Shown in pieces: positions 9,136 through 18,733 of a stretch of 55,554 nucleotides of DNA; position 1 is the stretch's first letter; every line of letters starts with the position of its first letter. A model generated the notes under the pieces. The model worked only from the letters and a program-made list of their open reading frames with translations, made no database searches and was not told the origin of the DNA. The stretch spans positions 1 to 55,554 of the forward strand of contig CACKHK010000006.1 in assembly GCA_902599955.1 (NCBI GenBank), written 5' to 3'. This DNA comes from an uncultured Pelagibacteraceae bacterium. Its GTDB lineage: Bacteria; Pseudomonadota; Alphaproteobacteria; Pelagibacterales; Pelagibacteraceae. Made by a program: the position numbers and the translations under genes.

Positions 9136-10247
9136 TTTAACGCATCTCGAGCAGTTAAATAATCATATCCAAAAACGTCCGCAACTGCCTTATATGTAAT
9201 TTGTCCTTTATGCACATTTAGTCCAGCTAAAAAATTATGATCATCTTTTAATGCTTTATGATATCCATCATTTGCTAGTTTTGTTAAGAAAGGTAAAGTT
9301 GCTTTATTTAATGCTAAAGTTGAAGTTCTAGGTACTCCACCTGGCATATTTGCAACACAATAATGTACAATGTCATCAACAATATAAGTTGGTTCTGCAT
9401 GAGTTGTGGGTTTGCTTGTTTCAACACATCCACCTTGATCAATTGCAACATCGACAATAACTGATCCACGTTTCATATTTTTAATCATTTTCTTAGTAAC
9501 TAATTTAGGAGCCTCCGCACCTGGAATCAAAACTCCACCAACTAAAAGATCACATTTAGAAATTAATTTTTCCAAGTCTGTCTTATCACTTAATTGAGGA
9601 ATAATTTTATCACCAAACATTTCAGTCAATTGTTTTAATCTAGCCTCTGATTTATCAACAACATGTACTTTTGCTCTCATTCCAGTTGCTATCATTGCAG
9701 CATTTTCACCAACTACACCTCCACCAAGTATAACTACTTCTGCTGGATCTCCACCAGGAGCACCTCCTAACAATATTCCTCTGCCCTTTTGATTTTTTTC
9801 TAAACAATGTGCACCTGCTTGTACTGACATTCTACCAGCAACAGCGCTCATGGGCGCTAATAGAGGCAGTCTTCCATTATCATCTGTAACAGTTTCATAA
9901 GCTATACAAACTGATTTTGAATCTACTAATCCCTTGGTTAATTCTTTTGCTGCTGCTAAGTGTAGGTAAGTAAAAACTATTTGATTTTCTTTAATCATTT
10001 TGACTTCATTTGAAAGAGGTTCTTTTACTTTTACAATTACATCCGCATCATTAAATATATCCTCTGCTTGATTAACTACTTTTGCTCCAGCAGACTTGTA
10101 TTGATCGTTTTCAAAACCTGCTTCGTATCCTCCATTATTTTCAACTAATACTTCATGACCATTAGATATAAGGGTTTTAACGCTTTCAGGAGTTAAGCCG
10201 ACTCTGTTTTCTTGAGGTTTTATTTCCTTTGGAACACCTATTTTCAT
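9132..10247 (-). CDS. ald: Alanine dehydrogenase
   Basis: 371 residues, the family length. The N-terminal MKIGVPKEIKPQENRVGLTPE is diagnostic (quoted part: KEIKPQENRVGLTP), the NAD site is VVILGGGVVGENA, and the substrate-binding KVKEP and YLHLA segments are present. It oxidises L-alanine to pyruvate and ammonium. It lies 9 bases after the omega-amino-acid:pyruvate aminotransferase and would regenerate the pyruvate that enzyme consumes, releasing the amino nitrogen as ammonium. This pairing is typical of taurine and beta-alanine degradation clusters. Confidence 0.93.
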   Translation of the reverse strand: MKIGVPKEIKPQENRVGLTPESVKTLISNGHEVLVENNGGYEAGFENDQYKSAGAKVVNQAEDIFNDADVIVKVKEPLSNEVKMIKENQIVFTYLHLAAAKELTKGLVDSKSVCIAYETVTDDNGRLPLLAPMSAVAGRMSVQAGAHCLEKNQKGRGILLGGAPGGDPAEVVILGGGVVGENAAMIATGMRAKVHVVDKSEARLKQLTEMFGDKIIPQLSDKTDLEKLISKCDLLVGGVLIPGAEAPKLVTKKMIKNMKRGSVIVDVAIDQGGCVETSKPTTHAEPTYIVDDIVHYCVANMPGGVPRTSTLALNKATLPFLTKLANDGYHKALKDDHNFLAGLNVHKGQITYKAVADVFGYDYLTARDALN

Positions 10248-10256
10248 ATAAGTGAG

Positions 10257-11600
10257 TTAGTTTTTTTTACTTTTAGAGTAATTCGTAATTCCTGTTCTAA
10301 GTTTATCGATTATTTCATCAATATGTTTCTTTTCACAAATGAACATTGGAGCAATAATTAAGCAATCTCCAGTAGCTTTAAAATTGACGCCAGCTTCATA
10401 ACAATGTTTAAAACAAGTAAATCCAGCCGCTCCTGGTTTTTTATCCATTTTAATGTCAATTCCACCCATCATTCCATATCCTCTTATATTATCCACTACA
10501 TCAATATCTTTTAAAGACATTAAGCCTTCTTGAAAGTAAGGAGCCAAATTTTTTGCTCTATTAAATATGTCTTCCTTATCAAAAATATCTTGGACAGCTA
10601 ATCCTGCTGCAACAGAAACTGGTATCCCAGAATAAGTATAGCCATGAAATAGTTCAATTGAACCTTTTGGTGACCCATCCATTACTGTGTCATAAATTTC
10701 TTCCTTGCAAGCAACAGCTCCTAGAGGACTAATTCCATTTGTTGTAGCTTTAGCCATAGTAATTATATCAGGTGTTACTCCGTACTCTTGAGATGCAAAT
10801 GGTGAACCTGTTCTTCCCCACCCTGTAATTACTTCATCAAAAATTAAAAGAATACCGTGTTTGTCACATATCTCTCTAAGTCTTTGCAAGTATCCTTTTG
10901 GAGGAACAAGTGTTCCTGTTGATCCTGCAATCGGTTCAACTATGCATGCAGCAATATTTTCAGATCCAAAGTTAGTACAAATTCTTTCAAGATCTTCAGC
11001 TATCTCAGCTCCAGTTTCTGGTTGTCCAGAAACAAATTTATGTTCTGCTAAATGAGTATGTCTCATGTGAACAACTCCTGGCATTAAAACACTTGCAAAA
11101 GTTTTGACGTTATTAATCATTCCACCAACTGAGGTAGCACCAATATTCATACCGTGGTAAGCTCTTTCTCTTCCTACAAATCTAAATCTTTGTCCTTCAC
11201 CCCTAGCCTTATGATAAGCAACTGAAATTTTAATTGCTGTTTCAACAGCAGTTGATCCACATATAGTATAAAAAATTCTATTCAAATTTCCTGGTGTATG
11301 TTTTGAAATTCTTGTGGCAAGTTCAAATGAACCACCAAAGCCTTGTTGAAAGGGTTGAGCGTAATCAACAGTTCTTAATTGTTTTGTTATAGCCTCAATA
11401 ATTTCTTCTCTTCCATGGCCTAATGGATTACAAAATAAACCCGAACTCGCATCTATTTGAGTTTGTCCTTGATGATTTTTTAAATAAACTCCTTTTGCCT
11501 CTACTATCAATCTTGGATTTGCTTTAAAATCTCTATTTGAAGAGAATGGCATCCAATGTTCATTTAATGAATTTGGTATTTGTGGTTTTTCAGAACTCAT
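10257..11600 (-). CDS. Class III aminotransferase: taurine- or beta-alanine:pyruvate type
   Basis: 447 residues with the PLP-enzyme layout of omega-amino-acid:pyruvate aminotransferases: LNEHWMPFSSNRDFKANPRL near the N-terminus, the cofactor aspartate in LLIFDEVITGWGRTG, and the Schiff-base lysine in ITMAKATTNGISPLGAV (around residue 290). It moves an amino group from an omega-amino acid to pyruvate, giving alanine. Divergent TauABC-like genes and the adjacent alanine dehydrogenase favour taurine, which would give sulfoacetaldehyde; beta-alanine or GABA remain possible. No sulfoacetaldehyde acetyltransferase (xsc) is in the window. Confidence 0.85.
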   Translation of the reverse strand: MSSEKPQIPNSLNEHWMPFSSNRDFKANPRLIVEAKGVYLKNHQGQTQIDASSGLFCNPLGHGREEIIEAITKQLRTVDYAQPFQQGFGGSFELATRISKHTPGNLNRIFYTICGSTAVETAIKISVAYHKARGEGQRFRFVGRERAYHGMNIGATSVGGMINNVKTFASVLMPGVVHMRHTHLAEHKFVSGQPETGAEIAEDLERICTNFGSENIAACIVEPIAGSTGTLVPPKGYLQRLREICDKHGILLIFDEVITGWGRTGSPFASQEYGVTPDIITMAKATTNGISPLGAVACKEEIYDTVMDGSPKGSIELFHGYTYSGIPVSVAAGLAVQDIFDKEDIFNRAKNLAPYFQEGLMSLKDIDVVDNIRGYGMMGGIDIKMDKKPGAAGFTCFKHCYEAGVNFKATGDCLIIAPMFICEKKHIDEIIDKLRTGITNYSKSKKN

Positions 11601-11732
11601 AATTATTTAAAAATTGTTAATTATACTCTCTCATAGACTAATTTAAAAAAATAGAAAATAATTAATGCGCACATTTAATATGTGTTTAGGTAATATAGCA
11701 TACAACCTACAATTGAACCCATTTTAGACATC

Positions 11733-11775
11733 TTCATTTACCTGTGGTTATGATGCCTACAAAATTCATTTACTT
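11733..11775. promoter_or_regulatory. Direct repeat upstream of tauA-like gene, possible regulator site
   Basis: TTCATTTACCT at 11733 and TTCATTTACTT at 11765 are direct repeats spaced 32 bases (about three helical turns) in the 228-base divergent region between the aminotransferase and the binding protein. TTGAAC also occurs twice (11713, 11786). A shared regulator of both operons is plausible; in AT-rich DNA the support is modest. Confidence 0.25.
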
Positions 11776-11828
11776 ATATTCAAAATTGAACTTAAATAAC
11801 CCTAATTAAATTTAATTAAGGAGACAAA

Positions 11829-12770
11829 ATGAAGAAAATAATTAGTTTTATTTTAGGAAGTTTATTTGCTCTTAACCTATCAATTTCAGCTGCAAATGCT
11901 GCTGCAAATGAAGTTAGGGTTGCATACTTTCTAGAATGGCCTAGTCCAAATCTAGAGGACATGCAAAAAAAGAATTTTGCTAAAGCTCTTGGAGTTCCAG
12001 TAAAATGGACGAACTTCACAAATGGTGGAGCAATGACAGATGCAATGCTAGCAGGAGACATTGATATATCATATTCACAAGGTCTAGTGCCTTTTATTAA
12101 TGCTGTAAAATCTAATGCACCTATCAAGTTAGTTGATATTGCTATGGAATATGGAATGGGCGGAACTACTTGTGTTACATCTAACGCTTCTGGAATTACA
12201 AAAGCAAATGCAACAGAATTAGAAGGTAAAAAAGTTGCAGTTCCACTGGGAACAATGGCTGAATATGTATTTGATGAAAGTATGAAAGTTGTTGGAGCTG
12301 ACAGAAGTAAAATGGATATAATTCAAATGGACCCTGAAGAAGGTGCTGCTGCGTTAGTAAGTGGTGATGTTGTAATGGCATGTTTATTTGGTGGTAACTC
12401 TATCAAAGCAGCGGTTGCTGTTGGTTCAAGATTGCTAACAGTAGATGAGGCAAGAGCAGCTGGAATTCTAGGAATAGATATTACTTCAGTAACTGATAAA
12501 TTTATGAAGGAAAATCCTGGAATGTTAAGAACTTTCATAGAAGTAACTCATGAAGCAAATGACAGATACAGAGCAGGTAAGAGTGATATGAATGCTATGT
12601 CTAAAGCTTCTGAAATGAAAGTTGCAGATATGAAAGAAACATTAAGTGGATTTAAATTCTTAACTCCTGAAGAAACTAAACAATCTATGGAAAGTGGAAA
12701 CCTTGATGCATTCTTAAAAGGAATGGGAACGCCTGGTGGAAATGTAGATACAAGTTTCTTACCTTTATAA
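11829..12770 (+). CDS. tauA: ABC transporter substrate-binding protein, TauA-like
   Basis: 313 residues with a signal peptide (cleavage near SAANAA). The mature part follows the NMT1/TauA pattern: RVAYFLEWPSPN at the start, the GDIDISYSQGLVPF loop, and a KKVAVPLGT strand. It should bind taurine or a related small sulfonate in the periplasm. AGGAG stands 7 bases before the ATG. It leads the importer operon, and a perfect hairpin separates it from the ATPase gene, consistent with high binding-protein expression. The substrate is inferred from family resemblance and the divergent aminotransferase. Confidence 0.82.
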   Translation: MKKIISFILGSLFALNLSISAANAAANEVRVAYFLEWPSPNLEDMQKKNFAKALGVPVKWTNFTNGGAMTDAMLAGDIDISYSQGLVPFINAVKSNAPIKLVDIAMEYGMGGTTCVTSNASGITKANATELEGKKVAVPLGTMAEYVFDESMKVVGADRSKMDIIQMDPEEGAAALVSGDVVMACLFGGNSIKAAVAVGSRLLTVDEARAAGILGIDITSVTDKFMKENPGMLRTFIEVTHEANDRYRAGKSDMNAMSKASEMKVADMKETLSGFKFLTPEETKQSMESGNLDAFLKGMGTPGGNVDTSFLPL

Positions 12771-12791
12771 TTTAAAGAGTAGAAATATTTT

Positions 12792-12825
12792 ATAGGCGCT
12801 AACTAAAATTAGCGCCTATTTTTTT
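12792..12825 (+). terminator. Hairpin with T run between tauA and tauB, probable attenuator
   Basis: Perfect 11-bp stem ATAGGCGCTAA (12792-12802) / TTAGCGCCTAT (12809-12819) with a 6-base loop, followed by six Ts. It fits an intrinsic terminator that stops most transcripts after the binding-protein gene while some read through into tauBC. Confidence 0.9.
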
Positions 12826-12850
12826 AATAAAATTTTTATATAGTTATCTT

Positions 12851-13648
12851 ATGAGTGACTTAGTTTCCCAAGATCTAAACATGATCTTTAAAACACCAAA
12901 AGGCGAGACTGTTCATGCATTAAAAGATGTAAGTTTCACTCTGAAAAAAGGTGAACTACTTACAGTCCTAGGACCTTCGGGTTGTGGGAAAACTACACTT
13001 TTAAATATAGCAGCTGGATTTTTAAGACCGACGTCTGGTTCTATCGTTCTTGGCGGAAAGGAAATTAATGGCCCTGGTGTAGAACGAGGAATGGTATTCC
13101 AACAGGGAGCTTTATTTGAATGGTTAACGGTTGCTGAAAATGTTGATTTCGGCCTAAGGATGAAAAAAGAAGATCCAATTAAAACAGCTAAAAAAGTTGA
13201 TGAATGGCTAGAAATTGTTGGATTAAAAGGTTTTGGTAACACTCCTACATACCAATTATCAGGAGGCATGCAGCAGAGAGTTGCACTTGCAAGATGTCTA
13301 ATAAACGATCCAGATTTAATATTAATGGATGAACCATTGGGTGCTCTTGATGCTTTAACAAGAGAAAAAATGCAATCTTTAGTTCTTAAAATTTGGAAAG
13401 AAACAGGAAAAACAATTATTTTAATTACTCACTCGGTGGAGGAGGCATTGCTGCTCGGTGAAAGATTATATGTGATGGCGCCAAGACCAGGCAGGATACA
13501 TAAAGAATACAATCTTCCTTTTGCGGAAATGGGTTTAAAAGAGGATTTAAGAGAAATTAAAAAGAATAAAGAATTTTCATCTAAACGTGAGGAAATATTA
13601 TCCATGATTTGGAACATGGAAGAAGAAATAATGGGGAAAGAAAATTAA
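12851..13648 (+). CDS. tauB: ABC importer ATPase, TauB-like
   Basis: 265 residues of the nitrate/sulfonate/taurine ATPase family. Walker A is GPSGCGKTT, the Q-loop is FQQGALFEW, the signature is LSGGMQQRVALAR, Walker B is LILMDEPLGALDA and the switch histidine is LITHSVEEAL. It ends directly against the permease start: TAA at 13646-13648, then ATG at 13649. It powers uptake together with the preceding binding protein and the following permease. Confidence 0.9.
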   Translation: MSDLVSQDLNMIFKTPKGETVHALKDVSFTLKKGELLTVLGPSGCGKTTLLNIAAGFLRPTSGSIVLGGKEINGPGVERGMVFQQGALFEWLTVAENVDFGLRMKKEDPIKTAKKVDEWLEIVGLKGFGNTPTYQLSGGMQQRVALARCLINDPDLILMDEPLGALDALTREKMQSLVLKIWKETGKTIILITHSVEEALLLGERLYVMAPRPGRIHKEYNLPFAEMGLKEDLREIKKNKEFSSKREEILSMIWNMEEEIMGKEN

Positions 13649-15574
13649 ATGTTAACCCAAATAGTAACAATACTAATCTTTGTATCTATTATTGGATGTA
13701 TACTTTATGGGAGAAGACTTATTCAAACTGAAAAAGTTGATGCAGTATTTGGTAATCCAGAAAGAGCCAAAGGAGGAACACACTGGGTTATCGTTGGTAG
13801 TGCTGCAATATTATTAGTTTGGCTTTATTATTCATGGGATATTGCAAAAGGATTCTATCCAAAATCTGCAAATGAATTATGTCAAGTTGCAAAAATTAAT
13901 GAATCATTATTAGGATTAAAATATCAATTTCCTATTGAAGAAAGAGAGTTTAAAAGTACTTCAATTATTAAAATCGAGAACAAAAATCTAAAAAAAATTA
14001 CATCTGAAATACAGAATTCTAAAGATTTAAATAATCAACAAAAAACAATTTTAGTTGGTTTTATAAATAAGACTAAACAATTAATACCTCTTTTAACAAA
14101 TGAAGATTTAATTGAAATGGATACAAAAATTAAAATTGATGAGATGACTAAAGAAATAAGACTCTTAAGTTCTAATTTTAAAAAGCAAGATTATCCGTTT
14201 GAAACTAATGATCAAAAAAATGATAGACTTGAAGCAATTTCAGAACAAGGTGAATGGGGTATAATTACAGTAAGATCTGGAACTGGATCAATAGAAAATA
14301 CAATAGAAGTCCCATTTGTTGCTGAAACAGCAAAAGGATTGAAATTTCAAGCAGCAGCTGAAGAACTTAAAATCATAAATGATAAATTTTTTAAGTTGAG
14401 AAATCACAATCCACAATTCAAAAATTCTATAAAACAATTAAAAGATGAAGTAAAAGCTTATAGAAAAAATCTAGATGACTCTGAAGAAATTGCATCTGAT
14501 TATGCAAAGAATATTGTCAAAATTGCAAGAAGAATAGAGTTTGCAAGTATCTATCCACCAAATGCTCTAAATGAAATGCAAAAAGCAATTATTGAATTTG
14601 ATAACCTTCAGGAAAGTGAGCAAGCTGGCCTAAGATTAATTGACATTCTTTTATTTCCAGCTGGAACAATTGTTGCTAGTGGACCAAGTTGTTCTGAACA
14701 AGGATCAGGAAGATGGCTTCCTAAACCTTCAGATACTTTTAATAAATTTATATTAATGTCTAAACCAAGTGTAGGTTATAAAAATATCCCTCTTCTTTGG
14801 ATAGAAATGATAGATGTTAGCTCAATTATTGGATTTATTTTACCAGATTGGATTGCTGATATTTTACCAGGTGAATATCCTGTTCATACCAGTGAGGGTA
14901 TTGTTAAAGAAAACTTTAAAGGAAAAGTATTAAAAATTGTAACAGGTGATTTTAAATTATTTAAGATACCTGTTCCTTATGGTCATATCTGGGACTCCTT
15001 CTTAAGAGTATTTTTAGGATTAGTTTTTGGAATAATTATTGGAGTACCATTGGGTTTATTTATGGGACTAAATAGATTTGCCAAAGGTTTCTTTGACCCT
15101 TTAATCGAACTATACAGACCTGTGCCACCATTAGCTTGGGCACCTTTAATAATTTCTGTTCTTGGAATTGATAATACAGGTAAAGTATTTTTATTATTTA
15201 TGGTTTCATTATCAATTATGATTATATCAGCTAGAGCTGGAGCATCTGGGACACAACTTTCTAAAATTCATGCTGCACATTCGCTTGGAGCATCAAAAAG
15301 ACAAATACTAAGGCATGTTATTTTTCCAAATTCTTTACCTGAAATTCTTACCGGAATAAGAGTCGCTGTAGGGATGTGTTGGGGAACTTTAGTTGCAGCA
15401 GAATTTTTAGCTGGAACAACAGGTATTGGTTTTGTTGAAAATGTTGCAAAAAAATATTTTCAATATGAGGTAATTTGGATAACAATATTTATAATGGGTA
15501 TGCTTGGTTTATTGTTTGACGTGACCTTAAGAAAAATAATAGACAAAACTATACCTTGGAGAGGCAAAGGTTAA
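13649..15574 (+). CDS. tauC: ABC importer permease, TauC-like, with a large extra N-terminal region
   Basis: 641 residues, whereas TauC/SsuC permeases are usually near 260-290. The canonical permease core occupies about residues 447-641, including the EAA loop GASKRQILRHVIFPNSLPEILTG (core HVIFPNSLPEILTG). Before it come two membrane segments (about 4-22 and 44-64) and a hydrophilic, lysine/glutamate-rich region of some 380 residues with helical character. There is no frameshift: a single frame runs through. The insertion may be extracytoplasmic and assist docking of the binding protein, but that is inference. Confidence 0.85.
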   Translation: MLTQIVTILIFVSIIGCILYGRRLIQTEKVDAVFGNPERAKGGTHWVIVGSAAILLVWLYYSWDIAKGFYPKSANELCQVAKINESLLGLKYQFPIEEREFKSTSIIKIENKNLKKITSEIQNSKDLNNQQKTILVGFINKTKQLIPLLTNEDLIEMDTKIKIDEMTKEIRLLSSNFKKQDYPFETNDQKNDRLEAISEQGEWGIITVRSGTGSIENTIEVPFVAETAKGLKFQAAAEELKIINDKFFKLRNHNPQFKNSIKQLKDEVKAYRKNLDDSEEIASDYAKNIVKIARRIEFASIYPPNALNEMQKAIIEFDNLQESEQAGLRLIDILLFPAGTIVASGPSCSEQGSGRWLPKPSDTFNKFILMSKPSVGYKNIPLLWIEMIDVSSIIGFILPDWIADILPGEYPVHTSEGIVKENFKGKVLKIVTGDFKLFKIPVPYGHIWDSFLRVFLGLVFGIIIGVPLGLFMGLNRFAKGFFDPLIELYRPVPPLAWAPLIISVLGIDNTGKVFLLFMVSLSIMIISARAGASGTQLSKIHAAHSLGASKRQILRHVIFPNSLPEILTGIRVAVGMCWGTLVAAEFLAGTTGIGFVENVAKKYFQYEVIWITIFIMGMLGLLFDVTLRKIIDKTIPWRGKG

Positions 15575-15590
15575 AAATAAATTTTAATAA

Positions 15591-16100
15591 CTAAACCTTT
15601 TTGAAAAAACCAATTGCAGCACCAATGGTTGTCAAAAATCCAGCTAAAGGTAAGATTGCAACTGCATATTTTTTGGGCATATAATTTGGTTTGAACTCAA
15701 TACCTTGCATACTAATTTCAAAATACCACATTTCCCAGTACTTTCCTCGCATACCCTCTACAAGTTCAATTCCATAAATAATTAAGACTACACCAATTAT
15801 CATAATCATAATTTTCCAGAACTGACGTATATATAAAGAAAATCTGTCTGGTAATTTTTCATAAATTAAATTTAAAGCTACATGTTCATTATCTCTTGCT
15901 GTGAGAGAAAGTGCTATAAACATCAACCAAATATTACTTAACACTGTTAGCAAATCCCCCCAAACAGGAGGGTTATTAAAAACATACCGCATTGTAACAT
16001 TGTAAAGAGTGAAACCAACCATCGCAGCTAGCAAGAGTGAGCACATAGCTTCCAACGTGCGGTGAACAAAACGGTCAATGTTATTTAAAAAATTTTTCAT
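15591..16100 (-). CDS. dctQ: TRAP transporter small membrane subunit, DctQ family
   Basis: 169 residues with four predicted helices, matching DctQ. The hallmark MVGFTLYNVTMRYVFNNPPVWGDLL lies in the first third (key part YNVTMRYVFNNPPVWGD). It starts 4 bases after the large subunit ends, and converges with the tauC-like gene with 16 bases between. With DctM and DctP it forms a sodium-driven uptake system for an organic acid or sulfonate. Confidence 0.88.
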   Translation of the reverse strand: MKNFLNNIDRFVHRTLEAMCSLLLAAMVGFTLYNVTMRYVFNNPPVWGDLLTVLSNIWLMFIALSLTARDNEHVALNLIYEKLPDRFSLYIRQFWKIMIMIIGVVLIIYGIELVEGMRGKYWEMWYFEISMQGIEFKPNYMPKKYAVAILPLAGFLTTIGAAIGFFKKV

Positions 16101-16104
16101 ATAA

Positions 16105-17388
16105 CTAATTACTCAATAGGTTTGGAAGAAACATTGTCAACTGAGGGATAATAAGAATAAAAAATAAAAGTAAAAATAATCCAATCAGATAAGGAATTAA
16201 CGCTATAGCAACCTTTTCAAGGCGGACTTGTGCAATTGTTGCAGATGTAAAGTAGGCAACACCAACTGGTGGTGTTACTGATCCAATTAAGAAACCAACT
16301 ATTACAACCATAGCTGCTTGCACCTCTGGAAATCCTGCTTGAGACATAACATTCACTAGTACTGGACCAACAATGATAATGTTAACTGCTGAGTCCATTA
16401 CCGTTCCAAGAAGAAAGATGAATAATATCAAAGCTAAAATAAACAATATAGGAGAGTCTGCTAAGCCTAAAAGCCAGGTTTCGAGGTCACCAATTGCTCC
16501 AAGGGAAGTAAGCAACCAACTAAAGGGTCCTGATGCAGCAATTATAATAAAAACCATTGCTGAATTACGGAATGCTCGACGAAAAGCACCAGTACAATCT
16601 TTCCACTTGATAGTTCGATAAACAAATACACCTGTAAATAAAGCAACCAAAGCAGTTATGGCTCCTGCCTCAACAACCGATGCTACACCACCCATAACTG
16701 AACCTACTAAAACTAAAGGTATTAAAAGGGCGAATGAAGATCTATATAATTCTTTTCCAGCTCGTCGTACTGAGAATGGTTCATCGCTTCGCTCAAAGTT
16801 ATATTTAACTGCGAAGTAATGATTGATTACCATTATCACAACACCAATCAAGATCCCTGGTATAATCCCAGCTGCAAATAAAGATGCAATCGAGATTTCA
16901 GTTGCGTTAGCAAGTACAATCATCATGATACTAGGCGGAATGATCCCTCCTATTGTAGAACTTACTCCTGTAACCGCTGCTGAAAATGCAGCAGGGTAAC
17001 CAGCTTTTTTCATTGCTGGCAGAACTAATGCTCCAACTGTAGCTGTATCTGCTACAACAGATCCATTCATTCCAGCAAAAAACATACTCACAAGTACATT
17101 TACCTGAGCCAACCCTCCTCTAATACGACCAATTAATGCCCTACTTAAAGCAACTAAACGGTCAGTAATCGTTGCACTTGTCATTAATTCACCCGTCAAC
17201 ATAAAGAATGCTATTGCTGTTAATGGCACTGAGTCAATAGCGGTAAACATTTGACTTGGAATTAAAACAAGAGGAACAGCGTCTGTTAGTAAAATGTAAA
17301 CAAATGGTATAAGTATTAATATAAATCCAATAGGAGCTCCTAATAAAATAAGAAAAAGGAGTACTACGAGTAAAATAATACTTTCCAT
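16105..17388 (-). CDS. dctM: TRAP transporter large membrane subunit, DctM family
   Basis: 427 residues and about 12 helices, the family norm. Typical segments are visible: LVLLFLILLGAPIGF at the start, MFFAGMNGSVVADTATVGAL in the first scoop motif region, and GSVTPPVGVAYF near the C-terminus. It provides the sodium-coupled translocation path. It lies between the binding-protein gene and dctQ, separated from the former by a hairpin. Confidence 0.92.
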   Translation of the reverse strand: MESIILLVVLLFLILLGAPIGFILILIPFVYILLTDAVPLVLIPSQMFTAIDSVPLTAIAFFMLTGELMTSATITDRLVALSRALIGRIRGGLAQVNVLVSMFFAGMNGSVVADTATVGALVLPAMKKAGYPAAFSAAVTGVSSTIGGIIPPSIMMIVLANATEISIASLFAAGIIPGILIGVVIMVINHYFAVKYNFERSDEPFSVRRAGKELYRSSFALLIPLVLVGSVMGGVASVVEAGAITALVALFTGVFVYRTIKWKDCTGAFRRAFRNSAMVFIIIAASGPFSWLLTSLGAIGDLETWLLGLADSPILFILALILFIFLLGTVMDSAVNIIIVGPVLVNVMSQAGFPEVQAAMVVIVGFLIGSVTPPVGVAYFTSATIAQVRLEKVAIALIPYLIGLFLLLFFILIIPQLTMFLPNLLSN

Positions 17389-17419
17389 AAATATTTTTAA
17401 GTTATGACTTGTTTTTTTT

Positions 17420-17458
17420 AAAGACCATCTAATTCTTAAAAAGAACTAAATGGTCTTT
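17420..17458 (-). other. Hairpin between dctP and dctM
   Basis: AAAGACCA (17420-17427) pairs with TGGTCTTT (17451-17458), and an inner TTCT/AGAA arm extends the stem with two mismatches. On the coding (minus) strand it is followed by A residues rather than Ts, so it is more likely an RNA-processing or 3'-end stabilising hairpin than a Rho-independent terminator. Confidence 0.6.
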
Positions 17459-17477
17459 ATATAGTTTTTCGAACGAT

Positions 17478-18518
17478 TTATAGAGCTCCTGCTGCTTCTA
17501 ACTGAGCAACAAATCCATCCATACCTTGTTCTAGAAGTACTCTTTTAGCTACTGCAGGTTCGAAAGTGCCCTTAGCGTCTAACCAGGCACCAATTGCACC
17601 TGCTCTCCACTTAGTCATTTCCGCTTCTGTTGGTACATACCACTCTTTAGCAGATGCTTTAATTGCATCTTCACCATTTTTAATCCAAGCGTTATCTAAC
17701 TCGTTTACTTTTTCTCCATAAGCATCGGCTGCTTCGTGTAACCATTTTCTTTGTTGATCAGTCAATGCATTATATTGCTTAGCATCCATCGCTAAAATAT
17801 TTCCAGACCACATTCCACCAATCTCAGTAAAATATTTTGCAACTTCATGAAGTTTTGCAACATGCTGCCATGGACTTGCAACATACTGTCCTTCAACTAC
17901 ACCAGATTGAAGACCTTGATATAATTGACTCCAGTCATAAGGTGTTGGAGTTGCGCCCCAATTTTTAACTAACATGAATTCAACCGGACTCTTAGTAGTT
18001 CTCCATTTAAGTCCTTTCATATCATCTGGTTCATGAACAGGTTTAGTTGCATTTCCAAGCTGTCTAAATCCACCACTTGAATAAACTGAAAGGCAAATAT
18101 GACCTGCATTTTCAAGAGCGAGTTTACACTGTCTTTCAGCTAACCATTCATCTGAGATTCTTTTCGCATCTTCAAGTGATTTGAAAATAAATGGTAAATC
18201 GAAAATTGCTAACTCTGGACCAAAATTACCGTAATTTGCAGTAGAACTAGTCCACAAAGCAATAAGTCCTTGGTTGGCTTGTTCACCACATTTTTGCTCT
18301 GCACATAAACTTCTTTGGTAATGAGGTTCAATTTTCATTTTACCTCCAGATGCTTTCTCCATTGCTGGTATCAATGCCTGGTCTATTGCGTCACCAATTG
18401 GCATACCCAATCTTCCAGTTGTACCAAGCTTTAGAGTTATCTCTGCATAAGCAGCTTGAGCAAAAAATGCAATGGCAAAACCTGTGAGTAATGTCTTACA
18501 AATTTTTTTAATATACAT
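17478..18518 (-). CDS. dctP: TRAP transporter periplasmic binding protein, DctP family
   Basis: 346 residues with a signal peptide ending at AYAEITL. DctP features: LGTTGRLGMPIGDA near the start, the conserved arginine segment GLKWRTTKSP, and the LQSGVVEGQYVASP loop. The ligand cannot be read from the sequence; dicarboxylates, keto acids, sugar acids and sulfonates such as dihydroxypropanesulfonate are all bound by family members. GGAGAT precedes the ATG by about 7 bases. The first gene of the operon is the binding protein, as in the tau and pro systems here. Confidence 0.9.
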   Translation of the reverse strand: MYIKKICKTLLTGFAIAFFAQAAYAEITLKLGTTGRLGMPIGDAIDQALIPAMEKASGGKMKIEPHYQRSLCAEQKCGEQANQGLIALWTSSTANYGNFGPELAIFDLPFIFKSLEDAKRISDEWLAERQCKLALENAGHICLSVYSSGGFRQLGNATKPVHEPDDMKGLKWRTTKSPVEFMLVKNWGATPTPYDWSQLYQGLQSGVVEGQYVASPWQHVAKLHEVAKYFTEIGGMWSGNILAMDAKQYNALTDQQRKWLHEAADAYGEKVNELDNAWIKNGEDAIKASAKEWYVPTEAEMTKWRAGAIGAWLDAKGTFEPAVAKRVLLEQGMDGFVAQLEAAGAL

Positions 18519-18733
18519 ATATTTATCTCCTATAATTTAATTAAATTATTGATATTTAAATTCAAATCGAGCGCGAAGTAAAACAAAAAAGATAACTTTA
18601 TTATAAAAATGGGTTTGCAATCAAAAGTTGTATTATTAATTTTTAGTTAATCTATTTATTTTAGTCTAAAGGTGCCTTAGATTTAAAATTATTAAATAAA
18701 ATAAAATAAATTTAAATTTATAGAAAGAATTTT

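Noticed and set aside
12913-13269. 118-codon minus-strand frame inside tauB
   Set aside because: Opposite a complete ATPase with all motifs; no independent start signal.
17420-17458. Rho-independent terminator after dctP
   Set aside because: The stem is good but is followed by A residues on the coding strand, so it is listed as a hairpin only.
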